A stretch of 52,085 nt of DNA from Clostridium sp. AM22-11AC (lineage in GTDB: Bacteria; Bacillota; Clostridia; Lachnospirales; Lachnospiraceae): NCBI RefSeq assembly GCF_003473545.1, contig NZ_QUCM01000024.1, forward strand, positions 1-52,085, written 5' to 3'. The position numbers and the translations under genes are program-made. The notes under the pieces are model-generated. The model was given only the letters and a program-made list of their open reading frames with translations. It had not been told where the DNA came from and did not search any database. This document shows positions 52,032 through 52,085 of the stretch, in pieces. Numbering within the stretch: position 1 is the stretch's first letter; each line of letters starts with the position of its first letter.

Positions 52032-52085
52032 GTGTACTAGGAAATTCCGTTGGAACTCCCTAGTACACAAAAAGGCACGACCTGC
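52027..52085 (+). repeat. Intergenic repeat family B, copy 2 (cut by the window end)
   Basis: TTTTTGTGTACTAGG (52027-52041) pairs with CCTAGTACACAAAAA (52059-52073), then GGCACGACCTGC. Matches 17031-17089 except one base. As in copy 1 it begins inside the T-run of a terminator. Confidence 0.85.

Overview
The window looks like a low-to-mid GC Gram-positive chromosome, most likely a spore-forming member of the Lachnospiraceae/Clostridia. Supporting signs are strong AGGAGG-type ribosome binding sites, a GerA-family spore germination protein, a tryptophan T-box, an FMN riboswitch, a CIRCE element, a type 2 GalT, QueH, an HPr with both His15 and Ser46, and membrane-anchored RND efflux parts with no outer-membrane partner. 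No rRNA, tRNA, CRISPR array or intact insertion sequence was seen.

Layout. Positions 1-31.6 kb are mostly housekeeping: PAP2 phosphatase, galT, a germination gene on the minus strand, a YitT membrane protein behind a structured leader, nadE with an rRNA/tRNA methyltransferase, an NfeD-like stub with a patatin phospholipase, argF with an ArgR-like operator, birA-mutY-dgkB, rpoD, queH, ptsH, gltB-gltD, two TetR regulators with an RND pump, a conserved hypothetical, and a second rpoD paralogue. Between 31.6 and 40.2 kb lies an accessory redox/flavin island bounded by GC-rich hairpin repeats. It holds a MerR regulator divergent from a Cys-nucleophile hydrolase, an acetyltransferase remnant, a flavodoxin-like Fe-S protein, a cyclophilin-like lipoprotein, an Rrf2 regulator and an FMN-binding protein. 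An FMN-riboswitch operon follows: ribU, an FMN-binding/ferredoxin fusion, a class M sirtuin and a zinc macrodomain protein. From 40.2 kb: CIRCE-controlled htpG, a secreted cell-wall-binding-repeat protein, a peptide/acid utilisation module (YfcC-type transporter, LysR, two tandem M20 peptidases), and T-box-controlled trpB-trpA.

The most unusual system is the island's ADP-ribosylation operon. SirTM and its macrodomain are normally described beside a GcvH-like lipoyl carrier (GcvH-L) and a lipoate ligase (LplA2). Neither occurs in this window. Here they are translationally coupled to riboflavin uptake and an FMN/Fe-S protein, under an FMN riboswitch. The riboswitch lies only about 25 bp after the preceding FMN-protein gene, with no promoter I can recognise between. 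That gene's promoter overlaps one of four matching 21-bp dyads (TGTAA-N9-TTACA) that I assign to the neighbouring Rrf2 regulator. This suggests a two-input redox and flavin-status switch that drives reversible protein ADP-ribosylation with an unknown target.

Other structure worth attention: a 59-bp inverted-repeat element fused to the terminators of both ptsH and trpA; a second repeat family starting TATAATGAGCG upstream of nadE and queH; tandem hairpins with co-varying stems at 39.6 kb; unexplained structured leaders before yitT, gltB and the second rpoD; and a 12-mer shared by the two TetR promoters. All functional calls are from reading the sequence; no database search was possible.
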